Assembly: GCF_027532945.1 (NCBI RefSeq)
Contig: NZ_JAPZTZ010000023.1
Location: 18,730-82,729 of the forward strand
DNA from: Phreatobacter sp.
Lineage (GTDB): Bacteria > Pseudomonadota > Alphaproteobacteria > Rhizobiales > Phreatobacteraceae
Direction: 5' to 3'
DNA length: 64,000 nucleotides
Under the pieces are notes generated by a model. It was given only the letters and a program-made list of their open reading frames with translations, did no database searches and was not told the origin of the DNA. Shown here piece after piece: positions 28,104-37,338 of the stretch (its first letter is position 1; the number at the start of each line of letters is the position of its first letter). A program made the translations under genes and the position numbers.

Positions 28104-28532
28104 TCAGTCGTTGGGGTGGGTCCCCTCGAAGCGGAAGCCGTCCGCCTTCTTCGTGAAGCTGAACAGCATGTCGCCGCAGGTCAGGACATAGTAGCCGTCG
28201 CTGCCGGGCGGCTTGTCGTAAACAGGGCGCGCCGTCTGCAGGCAGCTGCGGTTTCGCTGCGTGAACATCTGCCGATAGATCCGGCTCTCGAAATAGGCCC
28301 GGTCGCGGTGGGCGTCGTCATAGTAGATCGGCATGCGGGTGAGCGAGGCCACGGCGCTCGGGTCGTTGGCGCGCAGTGCGGTGCGGAACTCGGCGATGAA
28401 GGTGCGGAATTCGGCCTGGACGGCCGGCGGGGCGGGCGGGTCGCGCTGGGCGAGGGCGTTGCTGCCCGACAGGACGGTGACGGCCAACCCGAAGGCGGCG
28501 GCGGAGGCAGAGAAGCGACGCGTGAATGACAT
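28104..28532 (-). CDS. Small exported protein of unknown function
   Basis: The 142-residue product has a typical signal peptide (MSFTRRFSASAAAFGLAVTV, cut near ALA-QR). The mature protein of about 113 residues looks like a small alpha/beta domain with RTFIAEFRTALRANDPSAVASL and ends YYVLTCGDMLFSFTKKADGFRF. This resembles NTF2-like or DUF4440-like folds, but the match is weak. Two Cys residues could form a disulfide. It converges with the Lrp gene with 20 bases between. Confidence 0.62.
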   Translation of the reverse strand: MSFTRRFSASAAAFGLAVTVLSGSNALAQRDPPAPPAVQAEFRTFIAEFRTALRANDPSAVASLTRMPIYYDDAHRDRAYFESRIYRQMFTQRNRSCLQTARPVYDKPPGSDGYYVLTCGDMLFSFTKKADGFRFEGTHPND

Positions 28533-28800
28533 GATCGAGGATCCTTCCGGGTGAGGGTGTCCGAGGTCCCCGGCGGTCGCCTCCGTCGCCGCGTGCGGGT
28601 CGAAGGCCGCATCGGCCATGGAGGCCACCGCCCCTCTGACGCCTTGGCTATGGCAGCGCGACGCTGAGCTTCCGTGCCGGTACGGAAGAGGCTGTGTTTC
28701 CAATGAGACAGGCTGCGTTTCGGCGCCGCAGGGCCTCGCCTTTGACAGCGCGCCTTCAGGCTCTACCCTCTCGCCCACCGCATCAGGAGGCCGAGCGACC

Positions 28801-30690
28801 ATGCAGCGACCCATCCTTCCGCGCCGAACCCCGCGCCCGTCTCGCCGCACCGTCCTGACCCTCGCCGCCGGCGCGGCCAGCGCCGGACTCCTCCTGACGC
28901 GTGGCGCGCTGGCGCAGGCCGAGACCGAAAGCCATGGCCTCTCCTCCTTCGGCGACCTCAAATATCCCGCCGACTTCCGCCATTACGACTATGTGAATCC
29001 GCAAGCGCCCAAGGGTGGCACTTTCGTCCATACGGCGGCGAGCTGGGCGTTCAACCAGAACCCCACCACCTTCAACACGATGAACACGCTGGTCCTGCGC
29101 GGCGACGCGCCGCCCGGCCTCGACGGCATTTTCGCCAGCCTGATGACCGGCTCCGGCGACGAGCCGGATTCCATGTATGGCCTCGTCGCCGAGCGCGTCC
29201 GCATGAGCGCCGACGGGCTCACCTATCGCTTCACCATCCGCGATGCCGCGCGGTTCCACGACGGCACGCCGATCACCGCCGAGGATGTCGCCTGGTCGTT
29301 CCTGACGCTGAAGGAGAAGGGGCATCCGCTGCTGCGCGTCGTGTTGCGCGACCTCGCGGGCGCCGAGGCGGAGAGCGCCAAGGTCGTCGTCATCCGCTTC
29401 GCACCCGGTCGATCGCGCTCGCTGCCGCTCACCATCGCCGGCCTGCCGATCCTGTCGAAGGCCTGGTACGCCAACCGCGATTTCGAGGCCTCCACCATGG
29501 ACGTGCCGCTCGGCTCGGCCGCCTACAAGGTCGGCCGCTTCGAGGCGGGCCGCTTCATCGAATATGACCGTGTCAGGGACTGGTGGGGCGAGAAGCTGCC
29601 CGTCGCGCTCGGCCAGAACAATTTCGACACGATCCGCCTCGAATTCTTCCGCGACCGCGACGTCGCCTTCGAGGCCTTCAAGAGCCGTACCTACACGTTC
29701 CGCGAGGAGTTCACCTCGCGCGCCTGGGCGACGCAGTACGACTTCCCCGCCGCCAAGGATGGCCGGGTCGTGCGCCGCGAGATTTCCGACGAGACGCCGT
29801 CGGGCGCGCAGGGCTGGTTCATCAACACCCGCCGCGAGAAGTTCGCCCATCCGAAGCTGCGCGAGGCGCTCGGCCTCGCCTTCGATTTCGAATGGACGAA
29901 CAAGAACGTCATGTTCGACAGCTACCGGCGCACCCATTCCTTCTTCCAGAACTCGCCGCTCATGGCGACCGGCGCGCCGTCTGCCGAAGAGCTCGCCGTG
30001 CTCGAGCCCTTCCCGGGCCGGACGCCTGACGAGGTCTTTGGCGAGCCCTATGTGCCGCCCGTGTCCAACGGCTCGGGCCAGGACCGCAATCTTCTCCGCC
30101 TGGCGACGCAGCTGCTGCGCGAGGCGGGTTTCACGTTGAGGGACAACCGTCTCCTCGACCCGGCGGGCCGGGCCATGACGGTGGAGTTCCTCGACTTCGA
30201 CAATTCGCTGGAGCGCCACACCCAGCCCTTCGTGGCGAATCTCCGCCGCCTCGGCATCGAGGCCAACATCCGCAGGGTGGATTCGGCCCAGTACCAGGCG
30301 CGGCTGAAGGACTATGACTTCGACCTGACGATCCGCCGCTATTCGCTGTCGCTCACGCCCGGCGAATCGCTGCGCACCTTCTTCGGCTCGCAGAGCGGCC
30401 GCCAGCCGGGCTCGCAGAACCTTGCCGGCATCGCCGATCCGGTCATCGACGCGCTGATCGACAAGATCCTCGCCGCCAACAGCCGCGCCGAGCTGACCGT
30501 GCTCTGCCGCTGCCTCGACCGGGTGCTGCGCGCCGGGCGCTACTGGGTGCCCAACTGGTACAAGCCGTCGAGCTGGCTGGCCTATTGGGACATGTTCGGC
30601 TTCCCCGAGACCAAGCCGCGCTATGCCAAGGGCGTGCCATCCACCTGGTGGTTCGACCCGGCCAAGGCGGCGCGGATCGAGCGGAGCTGA
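28801..30690 (+). CDS. Periplasmic peptide-binding protein of an ABC transporter (YejA-like)
   Basis: The 629-residue product has an Arg-Arg-containing export signal (RPSRRTVLTLAAGAASAGLL). A family 5 extracellular solute-binding domain follows, with HGLSSFGDLKYPADFRHYDY and ARFHDGTPITAEDVAWSF. The length and N-terminal motif fit YejA, the binding protein of the microcin C/peptide importer YejABEF. The permease and ATPase genes yejBEF do not follow: the next genes are a coiled-coil protein and glycosyltransferases. The transporter partners must be encoded elsewhere, or the gene is an orphan. Confidence 0.85.
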   Translation: MQRPILPRRTPRPSRRTVLTLAAGAASAGLLLTRGALAQAETESHGLSSFGDLKYPADFRHYDYVNPQAPKGGTFVHTAASWAFNQNPTTFNTMNTLVLRGDAPPGLDGIFASLMTGSGDEPDSMYGLVAERVRMSADGLTYRFTIRDAARFHDGTPITAEDVAWSFLTLKEKGHPLLRVVLRDLAGAEAESAKVVVIRFAPGRSRSLPLTIAGLPILSKAWYANRDFEASTMDVPLGSAAYKVGRFEAGRFIEYDRVRDWWGEKLPVALGQNNFDTIRLEFFRDRDVAFEAFKSRTYTFREEFTSRAWATQYDFPAAKDGRVVRREISDETPSGAQGWFINTRREKFAHPKLREALGLAFDFEWTNKNVMFDSYRRTHSFFQNSPLMATGAPSAEELAVLEPFPGRTPDEVFGEPYVPPVSNGSGQDRNLLRLATQLLREAGFTLRDNRLLDPAGRAMTVEFLDFDNSLERHTQPFVANLRRLGIEANIRRVDSAQYQARLKDYDFDLTIRRYSLSLTPGESLRTFFGSQSGRQPGSQNLAGIADPVIDALIDKILAANSRAELTVLCRCLDRVLRAGRYWVPNWYKPSSWLAYWDMFGFPETKPRYAKGVPSTWWFDPAKAARIERS

Positions 30691-30747
30691 CCTGTGCATC
30701 TCGCCTCAGGGTTGCAAGGGGGCGTGTTTTTGGACTAACGACGCGAC

Positions 30748-31008
30748 ATGGGAATGGGGCATGCCACAGGCGTGATCGGGCTCTTGCGACACCATTTGCG
30801 GCGGGGGCGGCGGTGGCTGCGGCGGCGGCGCGCGCTGTCGCTCCGGGTGGCGCGCCTGGAGGCCGAGGTCGAGCACCTGCGCCACGGCCTCGACGCCACC
30901 AGCGCCCTCTATGAACGCAGGCTCGATCAGCTCACCGCACGGCTCGTGGAGATGGAGGCCGCCGCGACACCGGGCGCCGGCAGCCAGGACCGTCCGGGCG
31001 GGCGATGA
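30748..31008 (+). CDS. Small basic coiled-coil protein
   Basis: This 86-residue protein has a very basic N-terminal half (RRGRRWLRRRRALSLRVARL) and a heptad-like helix ending ERRLDQLTARLVEMEAAA. No family is recognised. It is probably real: its stop overlaps the start of the following glycosyltransferase gene by ATGA, as expected for coupled genes. It could be an adaptor for a surface-polysaccharide enzyme, but that is inference from position. The start codon has only a weak ribosome site; ATG 30754 is an alternative. Confidence 0.5.
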   Translation: MGMGHATGVIGLLRHHLRRGRRWLRRRRALSLRVARLEAEVEHLRHGLDATSALYERRLDQLTARLVEMEAAATPGAGSQDRPGGR

Positions 31009-32214
31009 CGGCGCCACGGGTCGTCCAGCTGGTGAACTTTCCGCTCCGGGAGATTGTCACCGGCGGACAGATCCGTACCGACCGCCTCGGCCGCCTCATC
31101 GAGCGGCTAGGCGGCGATCGCCGGCCGCTCTGCGTGACGCCGCGACGATGGCGGGCCGGATGACATCGCCCTCGATACCGAATCCGACCGCTGGGTGACG
31201 GCCGATCCTCACGCCTTCGAACTGCGTCTCGCCGATGCCGTCCGGCGCGACCCGGCCTTGCGTCACCGCCTCGCGGCCCGCCTGGAGATGCTGGCACCGG
31301 ACGTCATCTGGTGCGAGCAGCCCTTTCTCTGGCCGCTGGTGGCGCCGCTGGCCGAAAGCAAAGCGATCACCGTTGTCTATAGTGGCCACAATGTCGAATG
31401 GCGCGCCCGTCGGGAGCTCCTCGCCCGCCTCGGCCGCACGGCCCCGGCCATCGTCGAGCGGCTCGCCACGCTGGAGCGCGCCCTCATCGCCCGCGCCGAC
31501 CTGGTCATTGGCTGCAGCGAGGCCGATGCGGCGGGATATCGGGCCATGGGCGCAACCAGCGTCGCGCTCGTGCCGAACGGCGCCGACCCGCCGGTCGCGG
31601 GCGACAACAGCGATGCCGCGGCGCTGGCGCGGTTGCAGGCCCGCCTTGACCCCGGCCTGCCGGTCCTCGCCTTCATCGGCGCCGATTACCTGCCCAACTG
31701 GATCGGCCTGCGCGATCTCGTGGTCACGTCCATGGCGCCGGGCGGAGCCCTCGCCGGCTTTCAGCTCCTGCTCATGGGCGAGGTCTGCCGACCCTATGCG
31801 GACTGGCTGCGGCAGCGGGGCGGGGCCATGCCGCAGATCCACGCCCTCGGGCGCGTCGACGCAGCGACGCGGAGCGCCGCATTCCGCCTCGCGGATGTGG
31901 CGATCCTGCCGCTGACGACCGGCGGCGGAACCAGTCTGAAGACCGCCGAGGCGCTGCTCGGCATGAGCGAGGTGGTGGGCACGCCCATCGCCTTCCGCGG
32001 CCATAAGGAGCGGACGGGGGCACCCGGGGTTCATTGCGTCGCGCCGGATGCCTTTGCCGCAGGGCTGGCGGCGCTCGACCTCACCGACCGCGATGCGATC
32101 CGCGCCCGGGCCGGGGCGCGCAGGCCTGAGGTGGCGGGCTGCAGCTGGGACGCCGTGCTCGCTGCGGCCGCCGCCGATCCGGCGATCGGCGCGGTGCTGC
32201 GGGTCGCTCGATGA
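31005..32214 (+). pseudogene. Family 1 (GT4-like) glycosyltransferase interrupted by a frameshift
   Basis: The gene starts at ATG 31005 (overlapping the previous stop) and reads VVQLVNFPLREIVTGGQIRT, a typical glycosyltransferase N-terminus, until TGA 31161-31163. The rest continues in the +1 frame, with coding sense already visible at 31144 (DDIALDTESDRW) and running to 32214. It includes VVYSGHNVEWRARREL and the donor-site region ILPLTTGGGTSLKTAEALL. An in-frame stop at 31135-31137 prevents that frame from extending upstream. A single-base insertion or deletion between about 31138 and 31160 would restore one protein of about 403 residues. It may be a true mutation or a sequencing error. Confidence 0.75.
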
Positions 32215-33434
32215 GGCTGCACCTGCTCTCCCCCGTGCCGCCAGCGCCCACGGGCACGGCCGACTACCTGCGCCAGCTCGTCGACGATCTGATCACCGCC
32301 CGCGGACCGGAGGTCGTCTCCCGACTCGTGCTGTGGGACGAGGTCGGCCCGGACCATCCGGGGCTCATGACCCGCGCCGGACAGCTGCCGGTGCGGCCCG
32401 CCGCGGGCCTCAACGCGCAGGCCATGGCACCGGGCGACCTCGCCGTGGTTTTCCTCGCCGCCAATACGTTTCACGGCTGGATCTGGGGGGCCCTGGCCCG
32501 CGGCCTGCCCGTGCCTGTCATCGCCGTCATCCACGACCTCAGCACCTATCCGCTGATCCGCAGCCTTGCCCGCAAGAGGCTCTACGGACTTGGCCCCGCC
32601 GAGGAGAAGGCGGCCCTGGTGGACGAGCATGGGGCCGGAACCGCGCGGCTCATCGCCGGCTTCGACGACCTGCCGGAGACCGGGCGCTATTTCATCCTCG
32701 GTCTCGGCCTCGCCACGCGGCAGGCCTCGGGCCTCATCGTTCATTCGCATTATGCGCGGCTGCGACTGATGACGGAGCGGATCGCCGGCGCGCCCCTGTC
32801 GCCGGTGCGCGTGGCGCGGCACCCGGCGCCCTTTGGGCCATCGCCGCCGCCGGTTCCACCGCGCGAGGCCGGAGCCCCGTTCACCGTGGGATCCGTCGGC
32901 TTCTTCAATCCGACCAAGCGGAACCACGTGCTGATCGACGCCTTCGCGGCCTTCCTGCGCGGCCTTCCGGCGGAGGACCAGGCCGCGACGCAGCTGGTCT
33001 TTGTCGGCGCCATCGACGCGGAGCAACGCCGCGCCGCCGCGGCCCGGGCCGCCGACGCCGGCATCGGCGACCGGGTGACATTCACCGGCTATGTCGACGA
33101 GGAGACGCTCACCGCCTGGCAACAGCGCCTCGACCTGCAGGTGAACCTGCGGTTTCCGTCCTGCGGGGAGACCTCCGGCACGCTCGCCCGCGCCCAGGCG
33201 CTCGGCATTCCCGTCGTGGTCTCGGACTTCGCGGCCTTCCGGGAGGAGGCGGCGCTGGCGCATCTGCCTGTGGATCCGCCGGAGGAGTTCGAGGCGCTGC
33301 TGGCGGTGATCCGCGCCCGCCATGCCGACTGGCGCGCCGGCCGGCCGGCACCGGCGCCGCGACGGGCCTCGACCGCGCCGGAACCAGAGAGTTTCGACGC
33401 CGTGCTCGCCGCCTTCGAGCGCGACCTTGGGTGA
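32211..33434 (+). CDS. Family 1 (GT4) glycosyltransferase
   Basis: The 407-residue product has a GT-B fold. The N-terminus is LHLLSPVPPAPTGTADYLRQ, with a linker region GRYFILGLGLATRQASGLIVHS. The C-terminal donor domain contains VGSVGFFNPTKRN and GETSGTLARAQALGIPVVVSD, the last being the E-X7-E-type region of GT4 enzymes. It likely transfers a sugar to a growing surface polysaccharide. It overlaps the frameshifted glycosyltransferase by four bases, so the pair was evolved to be co-translated. It converges on nhaA with four bases between. Confidence 0.87.
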   Translation: MRLHLLSPVPPAPTGTADYLRQLVDDLITARGPEVVSRLVLWDEVGPDHPGLMTRAGQLPVRPAAGLNAQAMAPGDLAVVFLAANTFHGWIWGALARGLPVPVIAVIHDLSTYPLIRSLARKRLYGLGPAEEKAALVDEHGAGTARLIAGFDDLPETGRYFILGLGLATRQASGLIVHSHYARLRLMTERIAGAPLSPVRVARHPAPFGPSPPPVPPREAGAPFTVGSVGFFNPTKRNHVLIDAFAAFLRGLPAEDQAATQLVFVGAIDAEQRRAAAARAADAGIGDRVTFTGYVDEETLTAWQQRLDLQVNLRFPSCGETSGTLARAQALGIPVVVSDFAAFREEAALAHLPVDPPEEFEALLAVIRARHADWRAGRPAPAPRRASTAPEPESFDAVLAAFERDLG

Positions 33435-33438
33435 GCCG

Positions 33439-34635
33439 TCAGCGGCTCGGGGTGGGGACCGCCTCGCGCTTGGCCACCAGCAGCACCAGCGTGCCGACAA
33501 CCGCCGACAGGATCGACCCGGCGAGCACGCCGACCTTCACCTGGTCCTGCAGCACCGCGCTGGACGGGAAGGCGAGCAGGCCGATGAACAGGCTCATGGT
33601 GAAGCCGATGCCGCAAAGCAGGGCGACGCCATAGACCTGCGGCCAGGTGGCATCCTCCGGCCGGTCGGCCCAGCCGAGGCGCACGGCGAGGAAGGTCGTG
33701 CCGAAGACGCCGACCTGCTTGCCGACGAAGAGTCCGGCGGCGATGCCGAGCGGCAGCGGCGCCAGCAGCGAGGCGAGCGAGAAACCGGCCAGCGACACGC
33801 CGGCATTGGCGAAGCCGAAGATCGGCACGATGGCGAAGGCGACCCAGGGCTGGATGGCGTGTTCCAGCACGTGCAGCGGCGAGTGATCGTCGCCGCGGCC
33901 ATCGGCGCCGCGGAGCGGGATGGTGAGGGCCAGCGCGACGCCGGCCAGCGTCGCGTGGACGCCGGATTTCAGCACCAGAACCCAGAGGACGGCGCCGAGC
34001 AGGAGATAGGGCGCGAGCGAGCGCACATTCATGCGGTTGAGGACGGCGAGGACGGCCAGCACGCCAAAGGCGCCGGCGAGCCAGGCGAGCGACAGATTGG
34101 CCGTGTAGAAGGCGGCGATGATGATGACCGCGCCGAGATCGTCGATGATGGCGAGGGCCGTGAGGAAGATCTTGAGCGAGACCGGCACGCGGGGCCCGAG
34201 AAGGGCCAGCACGCCGAGGGCGAAGGCGATGTCGGTGGCAGTCGGGATGGCCCAGCCGCGCAGCGTCTCGCCCGAGGCGGCGTTGAACGCGACGAAGACG
34301 AGGCCGGGGGCCACCATGCCGCCCGCGGCGGCGATGCCGGGCAGCACGCGGCGCGGCCATGTCGCGAGCTGGCCGTCGAGGAACTCGCGCTTGATCTCGA
34401 GGCCGACCAGCAGGAAGAACACCGCCATCAAGAGGTCGTTGATCCAGTGGAGCAGGTTCAAGGGGCCGATATAGGCCTTGAGCGCGGCGAAATAGGCGGG
34501 CGCGAGCGGGGAATTCGCCACGACCATGGCCAGCGCCGCGGCGACCATGAGCACGATGCCGCCGGCGGCCGAGCTCTCGAAGAAGGCGCGCAGCACCGAT
34601 CGGGCGCGGGGCGAGGGGGCGTGATGGGCGGACAA
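33439..34635 (-). CDS. nhaA: Na+/H+ antiporter NhaA
   Basis: This 398-residue inner-membrane antiporter swaps cytoplasmic Na+ or Li+ for H+ and sets pH and salt tolerance. The ion-binding Asp pair is in [16 protein letters not shown]. Other family markers are [21 protein letters not shown] and [17 protein letters not shown]. About eleven to twelve membrane helices are seen. The start is TTG 34635 with AGGAG upstream at about 34645; the longer frame to 34716 adds a non-conserved basic N-terminus. The gene sits at the border of the accessory region to its right. Confidence 0.95.
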   Translation of the reverse strand: MSAHHAPSPRARSVLRAFFESSAAGGIVLMVAAALAMVVANSPLAPAYFAALKAYIGPLNLLHWINDLLMAVFFLLVGLEIKREFLDGQLATWPRRVLPGIAAAGGMVAPGLVFVAFNAASGETLRGWAIPTATDIAFALGVLALLGPRVPVSLKIFLTALAIIDDLGAVIIIAAFYTANLSLAWLAGAFGVLAVLAVLNRMNVRSLAPYLLLGAVLWVLVLKSGVHATLAGVALALTIPLRGADGRGDDHSPLHVLEHAIQPWVAFAIVPIFGFANAGVSLAGFSLASLLAPLPLGIAAGLFVGKQVGVFGTTFLAVRLGWADRPEDATWPQVYGVALLCGIGFTMSLFIGLLAFPSSAVLQDQVKVGVLAGSILSAVVGTLVLLVAKREAVPTPSR

Positions 34636-34887
34636 GGCTGCGCTCCTCGGAACGGTTCGGTCCAGGTCTCCGTTTCGGGCTGATCCCGGCGCACGCAGCA
34701 CACGCCTCGGGGCCAAGACCTACGGTTTCCGCCACGGCGGATCAACCCGTGACGGCGGGTGAGGGATCGGCGGCAGGGTGTCGCGCTTCCAACAGCGATG
34801 CTGCTAAGTTTGATTATTGTCTGTCTCGACCATTTGGAGATCGCGGGCGACGTCCCGGGATTGCCGCGCCGCCGTGGAGGTAGTTTT

Positions 34888-35394
34888 TTGGAAAGCACAG
34901 ACTGGGTCCAGCGTGAGGGGCAAGCGAACGCGGCCAGAAGGATGGCGCAGCAAGGGATAGGTTTTCATATTGCGGCGTTGCGCGCGCTAGAGGGGCGCGC
35001 TGATCGAAACGGCGAAGTGGAGTGGCTCCCCATTCCTGCAGTTACGAACCTAGCCTTTGCTTGCGAGCTCTACCTGAAGTCACTTTTGTTTTTTGAGAAA
35101 GGAACTACTACCCGCGAACATCGTCTTTCTGTAATTTTCTCTCAGCTTAGCGACGACGTGCAGCAAGATGCGGCCACTCATTTTGGGGCAGGGGACCTCC
35201 GCGGCCGCCTTGCGGAATTTTCAAACGCATTCGTAGAATGGCGTTACATATTTGAGCAATTATCGGCTTCACTAAATAACAGAGAGTTATTAGACGTTGC
35301 GGGAACACTTCTAGACGTCGTCACGAAACACATCGGACTCGGAGCGGATTACGCTCGGAAGATAAAGGCGCAGCGAGACTGGAGTCGGATCTAG
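34888..35394 (+). CDS. HEPN-like domain protein, orphan, lower-GC
   Basis: The 168-residue product is mostly alpha-helical. It includes a stretch CELYLKSLLFFEKGTTTREH, then RLSVIFSQLSDD, and later FVEWRYIFEQLSASLNN. This order of ELYLKALL, H..L..LF and the WRY segment fits HEPN proteins, many of which are RNA-cleaving or nucleic-acid-associated toxins. The R-X4-6-H RNase motif is not clearly present. TTG 34888, with GGAGG at 34876-34880, is a better start than upstream codons. No nucleotidyltransferase partner is adjacent. Base and codon use differ visibly from the neighbours, which suggests transfer. Confidence 0.6.
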   Translation: MESTDWVQREGQANAARRMAQQGIGFHIAALRALEGRADRNGEVEWLPIPAVTNLAFACELYLKSLLFFEKGTTTREHRLSVIFSQLSDDVQQDAATHFGAGDLRGRLAEFSNAFVEWRYIFEQLSASLNNRELLDVAGTLLDVVTKHIGLGADYARKIKAQRDWSRI

Positions 35395-35826
35395 GGCGCG
35401 TCTCAACCGCAACGTGAACAGGATTTGAGCAGGGAAACCTGAGAAAATGGTGCTGCGATAGAGGATTGAACTCGTACACAAACACCAACCTTCGCCAAGC
35501 CGAAGCAAGGAGCGTCATCCCGAGCACTCCGCCCAAAAACGCAACCGCCGCTGGGAAGACATGTCGCCGCCGCCTGCATCGTCGATTGTAGCTGCAGGCC
35601 TTGAGACTGCCCCTGAATCGCCGGTCTCAGGTCAAGACGTCATCGCCATTCGAAAAAGCCTTCAACGGCTTTGCTATGGAAAAAGCCACGGGGTCGGAAC
35701 CAGCTGACGAGACCCGATACCGCCATTTCCACCCTTGCATCAACGTACCTCTGGGCTTGCTAAACGGTTGTGCGTAGAACGCTTGAGCATTATCGACGCG
35801 CCGAGCGAGAGGTTGATTCTTTGACG
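35395..35826. other. 432-bp intergenic region at island boundary
   Basis: This holds no convincing gene. It contains the truncated tRNA-Thr copy at 35447-35473. A 48-codon frame begins at ATG 35561 and ends at 35707; it has no recognisable product or ribosome site. The composition is less GC-rich than the core genes around it. It may hold decayed remains of an integrated element. Confidence 0.55.
35447..35473 (-). repeat. Truncated copy of tRNA-Thr 3' end (att-like direct repeat)
   Basis: These 27 bases match the 3' part of tRNA-Thr (39247-39273), CCA end and T-arm included, with one mismatch (35459 T against 39259 G). The copy lies in the same orientation as the tRNA and stops inside the T-loop region. 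This is the mark left when an integrase recombines at a tRNA 3' end. The two copies bracket 3.8 kb. Confidence 0.85.
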
Positions 35827-37338
35827 ATGGAAACCATGACCAAGGCGGATACGGTCATTATAGGTGCCGGTCCGGCCGGTCTCACAGCCGCATATTTGCT
35901 GACACAGCATGGACGGTCGGTGACCATCATCGAAGCCGACCCCCACTACGTCGGCGGCATCAGCCGCACCGTCAATTACAAGGGCTTTCTGTTTGATATC
36001 GGAGGCCATCGCTTCTTTTCGAAGTCGGCCGAAATCGTCGCACTCTGGCGGGAAATTCTCCCCGACGATTTCATCCGTCGGCCAAGGCTCAGCCGCATCT
36101 ACTACGGTGGAAAATACTATTCCTATCCGCTGCGCGCAGGGGAAGCTCTTGGCAATCTCGGTCTGGTCGAGGCGGGCCTGTGCGTCCTCTCCTATTTGAA
36201 AGCCAGGCTATTTCCACGCCGGGATGTCAAAACCTTTCACCAATGGGTCTCGAACCAGTTCGGCGAGCGGCTCTATCGCATGTTCTTCAAGACTTACACG
36301 GAAAAGGTCTGGGGCATGTCCTGCGACGAGATTTCCGCGGATTGGGCCGCCCAGCGGATCAAGGGGCTCAACCTCCTTGAAGCGGCCACGGCGGCTCTGC
36401 GCAAGTCGCTGTGGCCAGACGCGGTGGCCATCGGCAAGGATGGCAGGCCGATCAAGACCTTGATCGAACAGTTCGACTACCCTCGCCTTGGCCCCGGCAT
36501 GATGTGGGAAGCCGCGGCCGCCAGTGTCGTCGCCCGCGGCGGCGTGCTCCATATGGGACAAGCGCTCGGTGGGATTACGCGCGACAGCGACAGCGGCCGC
36601 TACATTGTGTCGGCCACCGATCAGCTCGGCCGGCAGCACCGCTATGAGGCGGACCATGTCATATCGTCAGCGCCCCTTCGCGACCTGGCCGATGCAATCG
36701 AGCCCCAACTGGCCTCCCGTTCGGCCGCCGACGGGCTGCGCTATCGCGACTTCATCACCGTCGCGCTGATCGTCGACCAGCCTGATCTGTTCGACGACAA
36801 CTGGATCTACATCCACGATCCTGCGGTGAAGGTCGGCCGCATCCAGAATTTCCGGTCCTGGTCTCCGGACATGGTGCCCGATCCCAAGCTTGCCTGCCTG
36901 GGTCTCGAATACTTCTGTTTCGAGGGCGACACGCTCTGGACCAGCAGCGACGAGGAGCTCATCGCGCTCGCCCGGCGCGAACTCGCGACGATCGGGCTCG
37001 CATCGGAGGCCGACTGCATCGACGGCTGTGTGGTACGCCAGCAAAAGGCCTATCCGGTCTACGACGAAACCTACAAGACCCATGTCGAAGCGATCCGCGG
37101 TGAACTCGCCGAACGGATGCCGAACTTGCACCTCGTGGGCCGGAACGGCATGCACAAGTACAACAATCAGGATCATGCGATGATGACGGCCATGTTGGCG
37201 GTCGAGAACATCGTGGCGGGACGGCAGGTCTATGACGTCTGGAACGTCAATGAGGATGCTGAGTACCATGAGGCCGGCGAAGGTGGCCGGGTCGCGGCCC
37301 TCGCGAGCCTTCGCGCGGTCCCGCAGCGTGTCCGCTGA
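35827..37338 (+). CDS. FAD-dependent oxidoreductase, UDP-galactopyranose-mutase / protoporphyrinogen-oxidase-like
   Basis: This 503-residue flavoprotein has the dinucleotide motif VIIGAGPAGLTAAYLL near the N-terminus and a second conserved patch FDIGGHRFFSKS. The C-terminus binds FAD with NLHLVGRNGMHKYNNQDH. Genes of this kind travel with GtrA and glycosyltransferase genes and probably modify or transfer sugar-lipid intermediates; the reaction is not established. It is the first gene inside the tRNA-Thr-bounded island. ATG 35827 is preferred over 35770, because the added residues are not part of the fold. Confidence 0.85.
   Translation: METMTKADTVIIGAGPAGLTAAYLLTQHGRSVTIIEADPHYVGGISRTVNYKGFLFDIGGHRFFSKSAEIVALWREILPDDFIRRPRLSRIYYGGKYYSYPLRAGEALGNLGLVEAGLCVLSYLKARLFPRRDVKTFHQWVSNQFGERLYRMFFKTYTEKVWGMSCDEISADWAAQRIKGLNLLEAATAALRKSLWPDAVAIGKDGRPIKTLIEQFDYPRLGPGMMWEAAAASVVARGGVLHMGQALGGITRDSDSGRYIVSATDQLGRQHRYEADHVISSAPLRDLADAIEPQLASRSAADGLRYRDFITVALIVDQPDLFDDNWIYIHDPAVKVGRIQNFRSWSPDMVPDPKLACLGLEYFCFEGDTLWTSSDEELIALARRELATIGLASEADCIDGCVVRQQKAYPVYDETYKTHVEAIRGELAERMPNLHLVGRNGMHKYNNQDHAMMTAMLAVENIVAGRQVYDVWNVNEDAEYHEAGEGGRVAALASLRAVPQRVR

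Noticed and set aside
28783..30699. 638-codon frame opposite the YejA-like gene
   Set aside because: It spans exactly the plus-strand binding-protein gene, which has a signal peptide and family motifs.
35561..35707. 48-codon frame in the island-edge gap
   Set aside because: It is short, with no ribosome site and no recognisable product. It vaguely recalls an HTH start but not enough to annotate.
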